Shown here: positions 41,778-50,862 of the stretch, in pieces
Position numbering within the stretch: the first letter of the stretch is position 1
Layout: every line of letters begins with the position of its first letter
Translations under genes and position numbers: made by a program
Source: HRBIN01 sp038891515
GTDB lineage: Archaea; Thermoproteota; Nitrososphaeria_A; Caldarchaeales; Caldarchaeaceae
Direction: 5' to 3'
DNA length: 60,216 nucleotides
Assembly: GCA_038891515.1 (NCBI GenBank)
Contig: JAWAEB010000001.1
Coordinates: 1 to 60,216 of the forward strand
The notes under the pieces: model-generated
What the model was told of the DNA's origin: nothing
The model's input: only the letters and a program-made list of their open reading frames with translations
The model's database searches: none

Positions 41778-43886
41778 ATGAAGCACACCCCCATCAGCGT
41801 CCTGCGAAGGTTTGACAGGACGTTGGGAAACAGGTCTCAGCTTTTCGAATTGGCTCTCCTACTCCTCATTATGGGGATAGCCTTCATTATTAGGGTGCTG
41901 CCGATGCGTTGGGGTGTCACTCTCTCTGAGTTCGACCCGTGGATACAGTACAAGGAGGCAACATATATCATAGAGAGGGGATGGTCTGGGTTCGCTGAGT
42001 TCTTCCACTGGCATGATACGGAGTCATGGTATCCTTGGGGCAGGGACATGGGTCGGACAGCTTTTCCAGGCATACCATTCGCCATGGCCTTCATATATCT
42101 TATCCTAGCTGGGATTGGATTCAGATCTGACCCGCTGGAGCTGGCGTCCATACTCCCAGTCGTATACTCCCTCGCATCTGTCGTGCTCATGTATTTTCTC
42201 GGCAGGCAGTTGGGCGGATCGTCAACCGGGTTAGCGGCGGCACTATTCATAGCCCTAAGCAACTCTAACATAAGCCGTAACCATCTAGGATGGTTCGATG
42301 ATGAGAGCCTAAGCATACCGTTGATGCTTCTGGGGTTCACAGCCTATCTCACAGCCCTGAGTGAGAAGAGGACAACCGTAGGTGTGATAGCCTATTCCAT
42401 CCTAGCTGGAGCAGCACTCGGCGCCATGTCCGCAAGCTGGGGCGCTCACAAATTCCCCCTAGCCCTCATACCATTCTTCGCAGTAATGGCAGCACTCCTG
42501 GGAAAGTACAGCCCGAGACTCCTAATAGCAACTGCCACCACCTTCTCGCTCTACACGCTGATAGCTACCTCTGTGCCCAAGCTGGGGATGACGTACATCT
42601 TTGAAGCCACAATCTTCTCAGGCTTCATAGGACTGGGAATACTGGCAGTATTTGAGGCGGCTTCAAGGTTTGTGACCGCGGAGAGGAGACGGATATTTAT
42701 CGCAACTATTTTGGCTGGCATCGTTATAGCAGCTGTGGCTGCCATAACACTGGGAGTCTTGGGCGTTCCAGGACTAAAATTCATCTCAGTTGTCCTGCCC
42801 CAGCTGAGGGATGTGCTACCCATAGTGGTTTCCGTGGCTGAGAATCAGGTGCCAACATGGTCCATAATGTTCTCAGACCTGGGGATTTTCCTACTAATGG
42901 TCCCCTTCGGAATATACGTTCTCCTGAGGAGAGGTGGGCTGGCCAGCCTCTTCATAGTTGTTTACACGATTCTGAGCATATACTTTGCATCGTCTATGGT
43001 GAGGCTGTCACTCGTCGCAGCACCTGCCGTAGCGATAACGGCTGGACATACATTCTCAACAGTCTTCAGCCAGGTGGGTAGGATGTTCTCAGCCGCAAGG
43101 ATGCCTAAGAGGAGGGGGGCTGGGCTTCCGCTGGGCTACTCACTCATAACACCCCTGATAATACTTCTCCTAGTTGGATACTCTCTCCTGCCCGCGGCGT
43201 ATGGTGGCCTAAACATGCGAGGTGGACTCTCTATATCGCCGGTTGACCAGGGATACCAGCCAGTGACGCTACTCACCAGTAGTTTCCCCACACGGTCTAT
43301 CGTGCCCGACTGGATGCGTGCCCTGCAATGGATGAAGACCAACCTGCCCGACAACGCTGTGGTGATGTCATGGTGGGATTATGGATATTGGATAACCGTT
43401 GTGGGTGAGCATAAAACACTGGTGGATAACGGCACTCTCAACAGCACCCAGATAGGTGAGGTAGCGTACGCATTCATGTCCCCGCCCACCACAGCTTTGG
43501 AGGTTCTCCGGAGACATGACGTAACCCATGTGGTTATATTCGTTACGCATCAGTTTGTCCAGCAGGGCGGTCAGACATTCGGAAGGCTCCTCGGCTTCGG
43601 TGATGAGGGGAAGTGGATCTGGATGTTACGTATAGCCAATCAGGTGGGATACAAGTTCGTCGAGTCAGACTACTTAGACAGAAACTTTGTACCCACCCAG
43701 AGGTTCTGGGATATGACGTTGATGGGGCAGCTGATACCCTACAAGCCACGCCAGACACAGTTCGGGCTGGGGCACTTCTACGAGCCGCCCCAGCTGGAGA
43801 ATTATAGGCTGGTATATGCCTCCAGCGACCCATACACATCACTGGCCTATGTCTACATATACGAGGTAGTATATCCCGAAATTTAG
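41778..43886 (+). CDS. aglB: Oligosaccharyltransferase STT3/AglB
   Basis: 702 residues. The membrane enzyme transfers a lipid-linked glycan to Asn of N-X-S/T sequons. The first external-loop DxD-like site is LSEFDPWIQYKEATYII, a second acidic motif is NHLGWFDDESLSIP, followed by about twelve hydrophobic segments to residue 480. The soluble C-terminal domain has the catalytic WWDYG at about 532-536 (VVMSWWDYGYWITVVGEHKT) and LVDNGTLNSTQI. A DK/MI-type helix motif is not obvious. The archaeal surface is thus likely N-glycosylated. No other agl genes are nearby. Confidence 0.94.
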   Translation: MKHTPISVLRRFDRTLGNRSQLFELALLLLIMGIAFIIRVLPMRWGVTLSEFDPWIQYKEATYIIERGWSGFAEFFHWHDTESWYPWGRDMGRTAFPGIPFAMAFIYLILAGIGFRSDPLELASILPVVYSLASVVLMYFLGRQLGGSSTGLAAALFIALSNSNISRNHLGWFDDESLSIPLMLLGFTAYLTALSEKRTTVGVIAYSILAGAALGAMSASWGAHKFPLALIPFFAVMAALLGKYSPRLLIATATTFSLYTLIATSVPKLGMTYIFEATIFSGFIGLGILAVFEAASRFVTAERRRIFIATILAGIVIAAVAAITLGVLGVPGLKFISVVLPQLRDVLPIVVSVAENQVPTWSIMFSDLGIFLLMVPFGIYVLLRRGGLASLFIVVYTILSIYFASSMVRLSLVAAPAVAITAGHTFSTVFSQVGRMFSAARMPKRRGAGLPLGYSLITPLIILLLVGYSLLPAAYGGLNMRGGLSISPVDQGYQPVTLLTSSFPTRSIVPDWMRALQWMKTNLPDNAVVMSWWDYGYWITVVGEHKTLVDNGTLNSTQIGEVAYAFMSPPTTALEVLRRHDVTHVVIFVTHQFVQQGGQTFGRLLGFGDEGKWIWMLRIANQVGYKFVESDYLDRNFVPTQRFWDMTLMGQLIPYKPRQTQFGLGHFYEPPQLENYRLVYASSDPYTSLAYVYIYEVVYPEI

Positions 43887-43970
43887 TTGACAGGAATATG
43901 TGGGTAGGTTCTGTAGATGCTGGCTTATAGTTGCTGCCCGTGGTCTCATATTTCTCTTCAGTAATTGTTC

Positions 43971-44729
43971 TCAGCCGATGTAGAAGGGTTCTTTCTGGTA
44001 CTTCTCGTCCCTACCTTCCCTTCCTGCCCCATAGCCGAGCTGCTCCGCCTCTTGGAACATTTGTTTCTGCCTCTCGATTTCGGTGTCCAGCTTTGTGAAG
44101 TCCAGCTCCAGGTTTATGGCCTTGGTTACGACTTCTAGGAGTTTTCTGGCTGCTATTGGGTCTGGTAGGTAGGAGCTGGTGTCCGATACTACAAGGGAGA
44201 TCTTCCTGCCTGCCCTTGCGAAGAATGTCATGAGGAAGCCTGTCAGCCTATCTACTGGCAGGGAGTCGAGGGATGGTGATGGCTTTGCGCCCGCAGCTAT
44301 CAGTAGACCTGAGTTAGTTGGATCGGTGGAGGTGACGAAGACGCTCCTGTCACCCGTCACCCTACCGCTGGCTAGGACCATGTATTCGGCCACATCCTTG
44401 GATAGGAGATACTCGAAGACTGCCCTTGCTATTTCATGGCTTCCCTCATTACTCTCCACAGGAAAGGTCCTAGTCATTATAAGCAACTTAACCTTGTCTG
44501 ACCTTACTAGGTGAAGCTCCACCTTGGGACGTGAGGCTATACCCTTCTCATTTATTATACTCACTTGCGGGAAATGGGGTGAGAAAATCTCTAGGACAGG
44601 CTTCCCACCCAAGCTCTCCACGAGGTAGTTACATGCTATGATGCCGGCTGCACCTGGTGTGGGCGAGGCCTCTATGAATATAGCTCCCGAGATGTCTCCA
44701 CCGTCCAGAGTGACTATTTTGGTCTCCAT
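43971..44729 (-). CDS. PAC2-family (proteasome-assembly-chaperone-like) protein
   Basis: 252 residues. PAC2 family blocks: IFIEASPTPGAAGIIACNYLVESLGGK, FSPHFPQVSIINEKGIASRPKVEL, the middle AEYMVLASGRVTGDR and the PVDRLTGFLMTFFARAG...TSSYLPDPIAARKLLEVV ending, followed by a coiled-coil tail (EIERQKQMFQEAEQLGYG). The family is thought to chaperone proteasome assembly or act as an ATP-grasp-related scaffold. In many archaea it sits beside nop10 as here (12 nt apart), so the gene order is conserved. Confidence 0.88.
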   Translation of the reverse strand: METKIVTLDGGDISGAIFIEASPTPGAAGIIACNYLVESLGGKPVLEIFSPHFPQVSIINEKGIASRPKVELHLVRSDKVKLLIMTRTFPVESNEGSHEIARAVFEYLLSKDVAEYMVLASGRVTGDRSVFVTSTDPTNSGLLIAAGAKPSPSLDSLPVDRLTGFLMTFFARAGRKISLVVSDTSSYLPDPIAARKLLEVVTKAINLELDFTKLDTEIERQKQMFQEAEQLGYGAGREGRDEKYQKEPFYIG

Positions 44730-44741
44730 CTCTGTCAGCTC

Positions 44742-44951
44742 TTATGTATGTGGAGGTTTAAAGGTGTTCTGCATGTCTTTCGGAGGCCACTTTTTAAGCC
44801 TTCTCACCTTTATGAGGAGCTGTGTGTAGGGGCTTTCAGCCGATACTGCTGGCGGATGGGCTGTCTCGGTCTCGGAGCCGCATTTTGGGCAGATCTTCTT
44901 CAACGTGTAGGTTCTACAGACGCTGCATCTCAGAATCTTGCCCGAAGTCAA
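44742..44951 (-). CDS. nop10: H/ACA RNA-protein subunit Nop10
   Basis: 69 residues starting at TTG 44951, whose TGA overlaps the stop of the CoxL-like gene (TTGA). The N-terminal zinc ribbon is C-x2-C ... C-x2-C in LRCSVCRTYTLKKICPKCGSET, and the linker and helix AHPPAVSAESPYTQLLIKVRR are typical of Nop10. It stabilises Cbf5 in the pseudouridine-guide complex. Directly downstream lies the PAC2 gene, a common archaeal neighbour. Coupling to an upstream metabolic CoxL-like gene is unusual. Confidence 0.93.
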   Translation of the reverse strand: MTSGKILRCSVCRTYTLKKICPKCGSETETAHPPAVSAESPYTQLLIKVRRLKKWPPKDMQNTFKPPHT

Positions 44952-47305
44952 CTGTGGCCTGCCCCAATCACTCCATAATACCTATTGTGCACGGCCGCTA
45001 GCAACATCTCATGCTTGACTGGTGTGGCGTTAAATCTTGCACCCACTGCGTTGCAGAGAGCGTTAACTAGGGCAGCGGGCGCAACTATTGTCCCAGCCTC
45101 GCCAAGCCCCTTCACACCGAGGATGTTGAGGGGTGAAGGTGTCTCGTGGTGGTGGAATTCTATGTGGGGTGCCTCACTGGCTGAGGGGAGGGGATACTCC
45201 ATGAATGAGGTTGTGAGTATGTTTCCATCAGCGTCGTAGACTATCTCCTCCAAGGCTGCTTGGGCTAACCCTTGTAAGGTTCCGCCATGTATCTGCCCCT
45301 CAGCGATGAGAGGGTTCACCAAAACCCCCGCATCATGAACCACCACGTATCTAAGTATTCTCCACTCGGCAGTGGAGGGGTCGACCTCCACCAGGCATAC
45401 GTGGGCTCCATAGGACTTGGGCAGGCCGGTGGGTTCGTTGTAGACTGTGGATTCTAGCCCAGGCTCCATTCCAGGCGGCAGGTTGTAGGCTAGGTAGGCC
45501 ATCCTAGCCACTTCCCTGAACGGTATCTTCTTGGAGCAGCTGGCACAGGCTATATAGCCCTCTCCCATCTCGAGGTCTCTTCTCTCACATCCAAGTATGT
45601 GAGCGGCTAGGCGCATCATCTTCTCCCTCACGGCTTTGGCGGCCTGGGCAACGGCGTTACCGGCCACCACGAGGCTTCTGCTACCAAATGTTCCGTGTCC
45701 AAAAGGCGTTGTGGATGTGTCGCCATGCAGGACCGTCACATCTTCCGGACCCACCCCGAGTATGTCTGAGCATATCTGAGCCAGCGAGGTGGCTAACCCC
45801 TGACCGTGAGGCGATGCACCAACCGTAACCTCCACGGCGCCCGAAGGTGTTACCGTGACTCTGGCGCTCTCATAACCACCCATCAGCAAGCCATCCTCGT
45901 GGAACAGCCTCGACGGTGCGAAGCCTGTGGTCTCGGTGTAGAATGATATGCCCACACCCAGCATACGCCCATCCACATGCTTAGTCCTGCCATGATATCC
46001 CGCTAGCTGCAGGGCCCTTCTCAGTACCGTGGGGTAATCGCCGCTATCATATCTTACGCCTGTTGATGCTGTGTAGGGCATGTCCGACGGCTGAAGTAGA
46101 TTGCGAAACCTAGTCTCTGCAGGGTCCAATCCCAGCTCATCAGCAGCTATGTCCATAAGCCTCTCCATTATGAAGGCTGCTTCAGGCTGTCCGAATCCCC
46201 GGTAGGCGCTGACTGGTACCTTGTTGGTGAAGACGGCTGTCACATCAACTCTAACATGCCCGCACTTATAGGGGCCTGGAATGGAGTGGGCTGTGATGAA
46301 TGGCCCTCCTGCAGTAAAGACATGTAGGTAGGCTCCAAAGTCTGCTGTGAGCTTTACATCCAAGGCGTTGAGAAAACCATCTTTGGTAAAGCCTGCATCC
46401 ACCCGCGCCTTCACATCCCTAGCATGGGTGGATGAGAGAAAATCCTCAGACCTAGTGGAAACCCACTTGACAGGCCTGCCTAACTTCTTGGAGAGTAGGG
46501 GGACCACAATCTCCTCGGGGAATATCTCACCCTTAACGCCGAAAGCGCCGCCCACATCAGGTGCTATGACACGGAGACGGCTCTCCCGATGCCCAAGGGT
46601 CTCGGCAAGCCATGTCTTTAGAATGTGGGGGAACTGGGTGCTGGACCACACTGTCAGCATATCTGATGATGGGTTGTATGAGGCTATCACGCCCCGGGTC
46701 TCGATAGGTGATGCTGCCAGTCTCTGCACCCTAAACTCCTCACTCAACACTATTTCGGAGGATTTGAGAACTGCTTCAGGATCACCACCTCTCAGTGTGT
46801 ATCTGTAGCAAATGTTGTCAGGCATATTCTCATGGACTGGCGGCGCCCCATCCTCCATCGCCTTCTCCACGTCTGTCACCGGCGTCAACACCTCATACTC
46901 CACCTCAACCAACTCCTTCACATCCTCTGCCTCATACCTGTCGTCAGCAGCTATGGCTACGACAGCCTCACCAACATGATTCACTTTGTTATTGGCTAGA
47001 CCGTAGTGGACTGGCACACGCATCCCCTGCATGTACCAAATTATGGGGACAGGCTTGGAGAGGCTGGCCACATCGCTACCTGTGAGGACCGCCTTGATGG
47101 AGCTAATGCCTCCCACCCTTGACAGGTCTATCCTCTTTATTCTGGCGTGTGGATGGGGGCTTCTCACGAAAACTGCATGCAGCAAGTCAGGCAATTTGAT
47201 ATCATCTAGGAAAGATGACTGACCGGTGATTAGCCGACGGTCCTCAAACCTCCTGAGCGGCTTGCCCACAAGCCGCCTCGCCTCAACTTCCCCAATTACC
47301 TGCAC
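44948..47305 (-). CDS. Xanthine dehydrogenase/CoxL-family molybdopterin subunit (copy 2)
   Basis: 785 residues from GTG 47305, a start supported by a TATA box at 47329-47336. The family N-terminus is GKPLRRFEDRRLITGQSSFLDDIKLPD; the molybdopterin domain has VIAPDVGGAFGVKGEIFPEEIV and the active-site loop SAYRGFGQPEAAF, which matches neither form I CO dehydrogenase (AYRCSFR) nor exactly form II (AYRGAGR). The C-terminal GVKGLGEAGTIVAPAALVNAL holds the catalytic-Glu region. It should hydroxylate an aldehyde or N-heteroaromatic substrate. Medium and small subunits are absent from the neighbourhood. It lies directly upstream of nop10 and shares its transcript. Confidence 0.9.
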   Translation of the reverse strand: MQVIGEVEARRLVGKPLRRFEDRRLITGQSSFLDDIKLPDLLHAVFVRSPHPHARIKRIDLSRVGGISSIKAVLTGSDVASLSKPVPIIWYMQGMRVPVHYGLANNKVNHVGEAVVAIAADDRYEAEDVKELVEVEYEVLTPVTDVEKAMEDGAPPVHENMPDNICYRYTLRGGDPEAVLKSSEIVLSEEFRVQRLAASPIETRGVIASYNPSSDMLTVWSSTQFPHILKTWLAETLGHRESRLRVIAPDVGGAFGVKGEIFPEEIVVPLLSKKLGRPVKWVSTRSEDFLSSTHARDVKARVDAGFTKDGFLNALDVKLTADFGAYLHVFTAGGPFITAHSIPGPYKCGHVRVDVTAVFTNKVPVSAYRGFGQPEAAFIMERLMDIAADELGLDPAETRFRNLLQPSDMPYTASTGVRYDSGDYPTVLRRALQLAGYHGRTKHVDGRMLGVGISFYTETTGFAPSRLFHEDGLLMGGYESARVTVTPSGAVEVTVGASPHGQGLATSLAQICSDILGVGPEDVTVLHGDTSTTPFGHGTFGSRSLVVAGNAVAQAAKAVREKMMRLAAHILGCERRDLEMGEGYIACASCSKKIPFREVARMAYLAYNLPPGMEPGLESTVYNEPTGLPKSYGAHVCLVEVDPSTAEWRILRYVVVHDAGVLVNPLIAEGQIHGGTLQGLAQAALEEIVYDADGNILTTSFMEYPLPSASEAPHIEFHHHETPSPLNILGVKGLGEAGTIVAPAALVNALCNAVGARFNATPVKHEMLLAAVHNRYYGVIGAGHS

Positions 47306-47328
47306 GGTCTCAACCTAGCAGGCTGAGA

Positions 47329-47350
47329 GGATATAAACTCTTTTAACTAA
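47329..47350. promoter_or_regulatory. Back-to-back TATA elements between coxL copy 2 and the AbrB-like gene
   Basis: TATAAAC (minus strand TTTATATC, about 27 nt before GTG 47305) and CTTTTAAC (about 27 nt before the plus-strand GTG 47371) sit side by side. Both starts fit leaderless transcripts. The closeness suggests that transcription of one gene can affect the other. Confidence 0.45.
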
Positions 47351-47370
47351 CGCCCATCCTCCTCCTCCAG

Positions 47371-47646
47371 GTGTTGGTGGTGTTGAAGGTTACTGTAAGG
47401 GTCGAGGCTGAGATACCTCAGACGCTGCATCGGTATGGGAAGATGCGTATACCGCCCGTGATAATGGTGGCTGTGGGGAGGAAGGCCGGCAGGCTGTCCA
47501 TGAGGTTTGAGGGAGAGTCTATGACCCTCAAGGTGGACAAGTATGGCCGTGTCACACTACCACCCCAAGTGGTGGAGAAGGCCAAGGGCAGGGATAAGGT
47601 GCTGATAGAGGCTGTGAATGGAGAGGTAAGGCTAGCCTTTCAGTGA
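47371..47646 (+). CDS. Small AbrB/SpoVT-like beta-barrel protein
   Basis: 91 residues from GTG 47371; GTG 47380 and TTG 47383 are alternatives. The C-terminal half, TLKVDKYGRVTLPPQVVEKAKGRDKVLIEAVNGEVRL, matches the swapped-hairpin AbrB/MazE fold (K-x-G-R-V-T-L-P). These are DNA-binding regulators or antitoxin-like proteins. The N-terminal half is basic and beta-rich, without a recognised domain. No toxin gene adjoins. It is divergent from coxL copy 2 across 65 bp, so it may regulate that promoter, and it overlaps the 3' end of the convergent metG by 7 nt. Confidence 0.65.
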   Translation: MLVVLKVTVRVEAEIPQTLHRYGKMRIPPVIMVAVGRKAGRLSMRFEGESMTLKVDKYGRVTLPPQVVEKAKGRDKVLIEAVNGEVRLAFQ

Positions 47647-49314
47647 ACAGATCTCATCCTAAACCCCTCAATATCCTCATCGGACATCTTTCTGAAAAGA
47701 GGTGTCACCACACCTATCCTTGTGCCTGGGACAACCTCCTCCCCACCCATCTTCCACCTTAGCCCGGTGGACCGTAGGCCAAGCATCTCCAAAATTCTCT
47801 CCGATGATGTGGGGGTGAAGGGGTGGAGGAGTATGGCAAGACATTTCACAAGCTGGGCCGCCACGTAGAAGACCGATGCAGCCTCAGCCCTATCGGTCTT
47901 CAATAGCTTCCAAGGCTCCCTCCTGTTGAGGTAGCTGTTGCCCTCCCGGGCCAGGCTGACCGCTGCCTCAAGCGATTGGCGTAGCTTCAGCTCATCCATA
48001 AGCCTGCCCACCTCATCCATCACCTCAGCCATTAGACCGGCCATCCGCCCATCCTCCTCCGACAGCCTCCCCGCTGCTGGGACATATCCGTCAAAATGAT
48101 TGTTTATGAAGGATAGGACTCTGTGGATGAAGTTACCCACCGTATCGTTGAGGTCGCTGTTGACCACACTCTGGAAGCCTGTGAAGCTGAAGTTGGAGTC
48201 ACTCTGTTCAGGCCTCATCTTGACTAGATAATAGCGCCAGTAGTCAGCCTCAGCGAACTCGAGGGCCTTGTCCAGCCACACCCCCACTCCCAAGCTCTTG
48301 GAGAACTTCTGTCCCTCGAAGGTGAGATACTCGGTGGCCGAAACACTCCATGGCAGGATCAGACTCTCATCATAACCCATCAACAGAGCCGGCAGGATAA
48401 TTGTGTGGAATGGTATGTTATCCTTACCGATGAAATAGACACTTCTAGTGGTGCGGTCTCTCCAGTACTCCTCCCATAGGTGGGGCTCTCCCATCCTCTC
48501 ACCCCACTCTATGGTCGCAGTCACATAGCCGAGAACAGCTTCAAACCACACGTATATCGTCTTCCCCGCGGAGCCGGGGAACGGCGCAGGTATGCCCCAC
48601 AAGTTATCACGGGTGACGGCCCTGGGCCTAAGACCCTCAGCAACCCAGTTGAGGGAGAAACGCTTCACCTTTTCAGGCATAGCCTCGTTCCCAGCCAGCC
48701 ACCTCCTAATCCTCTCCGAGAACTGGGGTAGATCGAAGAACCAGTGGCGGCTACTCCTAACGACAGGCTCTCCGCCGCAAATGCTGCAACGGGGCTCTAG
48801 GAGATCGAGGGGGTCCAGAACCTTTCCACACGCTTCACACTGATCACCCCTGGCCCTATTGTATCCACAGTTGGGGCATACGCCAACCACAAACCTATCG
48901 GGTAAGAACCTATTGCAGCTTTCACAGTAGAGCTGGTCAACCACATGGGAGTAAATATAGCCCCTATCGTATAGGGTTTGGAAAAGGTGTTGGCAGAACC
49001 TTATATGCGTCTCGTTATGGGTCCTTGTATAGTTGTCAAATGATATGGCGAATCTCTTGAATATGTCCGAGACAGTAGCATGGTATCTGTCGGTCAGCTC
49101 CTGTGGGTTGACGCCCAACTTGGCAGCCTCCACCTCTATGGGAGTCCCATGCTCGTCCGAGCCGCTCACAAAGACCACATCCTCACCCCTGAGCCTGAGG
49201 TATCTGGCGAAGACGTCTGCAGACAGTTCGGAGCCGATAAGGGTTCCTAGGTGAGGTATGGTGTTGATGTAGGGCCATGCGCCGCAGACAATCCACTTAC
49301 CTAGCTGTGACCAC
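47640..49314 (-). CDS. metG: Methionyl-tRNA synthetase (5' end frameshifted or non-canonically started)
   Basis: About 550 residues. Class I motifs are present: the HIGH-type site PHLGTLIGS lies in an open stretch upstream of the first canonical start (GTG 49178), and the KMSKS-type loop is KFSKSLGVGV. Zinc-knuckle cysteines CESC...CPNC...CEAC...CSIC and the anticodon domain follow. In the frame containing the KWIVCGAWPYINT strand there is no ATG, GTG or TTG back to a TAA near 49390. A GTG at 49314, 27 nt after a good TATA box, is one base out of frame; removing one base at 49299-49301 would give MVTARKWIVCGAWPYINT. So a 1-nt frameshift (real or assembly error) is likely. The short form from 49178 would lack the HIGH site and cannot work. 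Confidence 0.85.
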
Positions 49315-49337
49315 CGCCCACCATTGGTGTGGATTCT

Positions 49338-49346
49338 GTTTATAAG
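49338..49346 (-). promoter_or_regulatory. TATA box of metG
   Basis: CTTATAAAC on the minus strand is centred about 28 nt before GTG 49314, the best leaderless start candidate for the methionyl-tRNA synthetase. Confidence 0.5.
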
Positions 49347-49396
49347 TCTATATTGGCCAACCCCACAGCCAACTCCGGTGACGGCAGACCTTTATT

Positions 49397-49403
49397 CTTA
49401 TAT
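49397..49403 (+). promoter_or_regulatory. TATA box of the livGF-like operon
   Basis: CTTATAT lies 31-37 nt before the ATG at 49434; the longer reading frame from 49329 would start upstream of it, so 49434 is chosen as the start. Confidence 0.5.
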
Positions 49404-49433
49404 CCGCCCGCCCGAGCCTTTGTCCGGGAGCGG

Positions 49434-50162
49434 ATGGGAAAGACTATTCTCGACATCAAGGATGTGGGGAAGAACTTCGGCGGTGTAGTCGCGATCAGGA
49501 ATGTTAACCTTGAAGTGGTTGCAGGGGAGGTGGTGGGGTTGATTGGGCCCAACGGAGCCGGGAAGACAACCCTTCTGAACGTCATAAGCGGCTTCTACAA
49601 GCCTGACATGGGGCGGATCCGTCTAAACGGCCTAGATGTTACTGGTGAGCCGCCGCACAAGGTTGCTAGGGCTGGAGTGAGCAGGACTTTCCAGATACCC
49701 AAGATACTTAGGAACCTGACAGTAGAGGAGAACATACTCTCGGCCACCATAGTCTCTAGCAACAGCGAGAATGAGAGGCTGGGCGAGCGGCTTCTAGACT
49801 TCTTCGGCCTCAGTAGGCTGAGAGACGGTCCTGCCAAAAACCTTTCAGGCGGGCAGCAGAAGTTACTCGAGTTCATCAGGGCTGTAGTCCAGAATTCCAG
49901 CTTGGTGATGCTGGATGAGCCGGTTGGAGGAGTTCACCCCGACATGATCAGTCAGCTGGGCGAGGTTATCACTGAACTTAACAGGGAGGGCGGGAGGACG
50001 TTCCTCATAGTAGAGCATAACATACCATTTGTGGCAGAGGTCTGCAGCCGGGTCTGCGTGATGAGTGAGGGCTCGGTGATCGCGTCAGGTTCTATAGAGG
50101 AGGTTCTTCACGCCGAGAGCGTCATAGAAGCTTACCTAGGTGGGAGGAATGCTACAGGTTAG
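49434..50162 (+). CDS. livG: Branched-chain amino-acid-type ABC ATPase (LivG-like)
   Basis: 242 residues from ATG 49434. Walker A GPNGAGKTT at 38-46, the LivG-typical insertion with RTFQIPKILRNLTVEENIL after the Q-loop, signature LSGGQQKLLEF, Walker B LVMLDEPVGGVHP and the switch His in FLIVEHNIPFVAEV. One of a pair of ATPases of a HAAT-family importer; LivF follows with a 14-nt overlap, and the permeases and binding protein lie on the opposite strand downstream. Substrate may be an amino acid, urea or another small polar or aromatic compound. The operon is split into converging halves. Confidence 0.93.
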   Translation: MGKTILDIKDVGKNFGGVVAIRNVNLEVVAGEVVGLIGPNGAGKTTLLNVISGFYKPDMGRIRLNGLDVTGEPPHKVARAGVSRTFQIPKILRNLTVEENILSATIVSSNSENERLGERLLDFFGLSRLRDGPAKNLSGGQQKLLEFIRAVVQNSSLVMLDEPVGGVHPDMISQLGEVITELNREGGRTFLIVEHNIPFVAEVCSRVCVMSEGSVIASGSIEEVLHAESVIEAYLGGRNATG

Positions 50163-50862
50163 GGATCTTGTGGCTGGGTATGGAGACATACCCATCATAA
50201 GAAAAGTCAGCCTCACAGCCGAGGCGGGAGAGATAACCACTATAATAGGGCCTAACGGTGCTGGAAAGTCAACGCTCCTCAAGGCAATCTTCAACCTTGT
50301 GAAGCCGATGGCTGGCAGAATCTACGTTGGGGGGGAGGATATCACGGGGCTGCCATCCAACGAGCTGGTCATGAAGGGCGTATCTTTCCTCATGCAGAGG
50401 CGGACCGTATTCCCCGAACTTACCGTTGGCGAGAACCTAGAGATGGCTCTCTGGAAAAACCGTGATAGGAAGGGTGACAGCTCCAAAACTCTCGAGATGG
50501 TCTATGATATGTTTCCAGCTCTTGCTTCCTTCCGAAAAAAGCAGGCTTATCTGCTGAGCGGTGGTGAGCAGAGGATGGTGGAGCTGGCACGGATAATTGT
50601 TCAGAAGCCTAGGCTGGCTCTAGTGGATGAGCCCACCGTGGGGCTGTCACCAAAAGTCGCCCTCAACATCTATAAGACTCTTATGAAACTAAAGGAGAGG
50701 GGGACAGCCATACTGATGGTGGACCAGAACGTGCGACATGCTATAGAAGTCTCCGACAAGCTCTATGTGATGGTTAACGGAACAGTCACCATGGAGGGGT
50801 CTGGGAAAGCGCTTTCCGCATCGCTGAGGGATATCGTGGCGTCGTGGCTCAAGTATACCTAG
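50149..50862 (+). CDS. livF: Branched-chain amino-acid-type ABC ATPase (LivF-like)
   Basis: 237 residues from ATG 50149 (GTG 50140 is an alternative); the start lies inside the end of livG. Walker A GPNGAGKST, LMQRRTVFPELTVGENLEMAL (LivF pattern), signature LSGGEQRMVELARI, Walker B LALVDEPTVGLSP and VDQNVRHAIEV. Complete, in contrast to the truncated relative at 10.7 kb. Its 3' end overlaps the convergent livM by 4 nt. Confidence 0.93.
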   Translation: MLQVRDLVAGYGDIPIIRKVSLTAEAGEITTIIGPNGAGKSTLLKAIFNLVKPMAGRIYVGGEDITGLPSNELVMKGVSFLMQRRTVFPELTVGENLEMALWKNRDRKGDSSKTLEMVYDMFPALASFRKKQAYLLSGGEQRMVELARIIVQKPRLALVDEPTVGLSPKVALNIYKTLMKLKERGTAILMVDQNVRHAIEVSDKLYVMVNGTVTMEGSGKALSASLRDIVASWLKYT

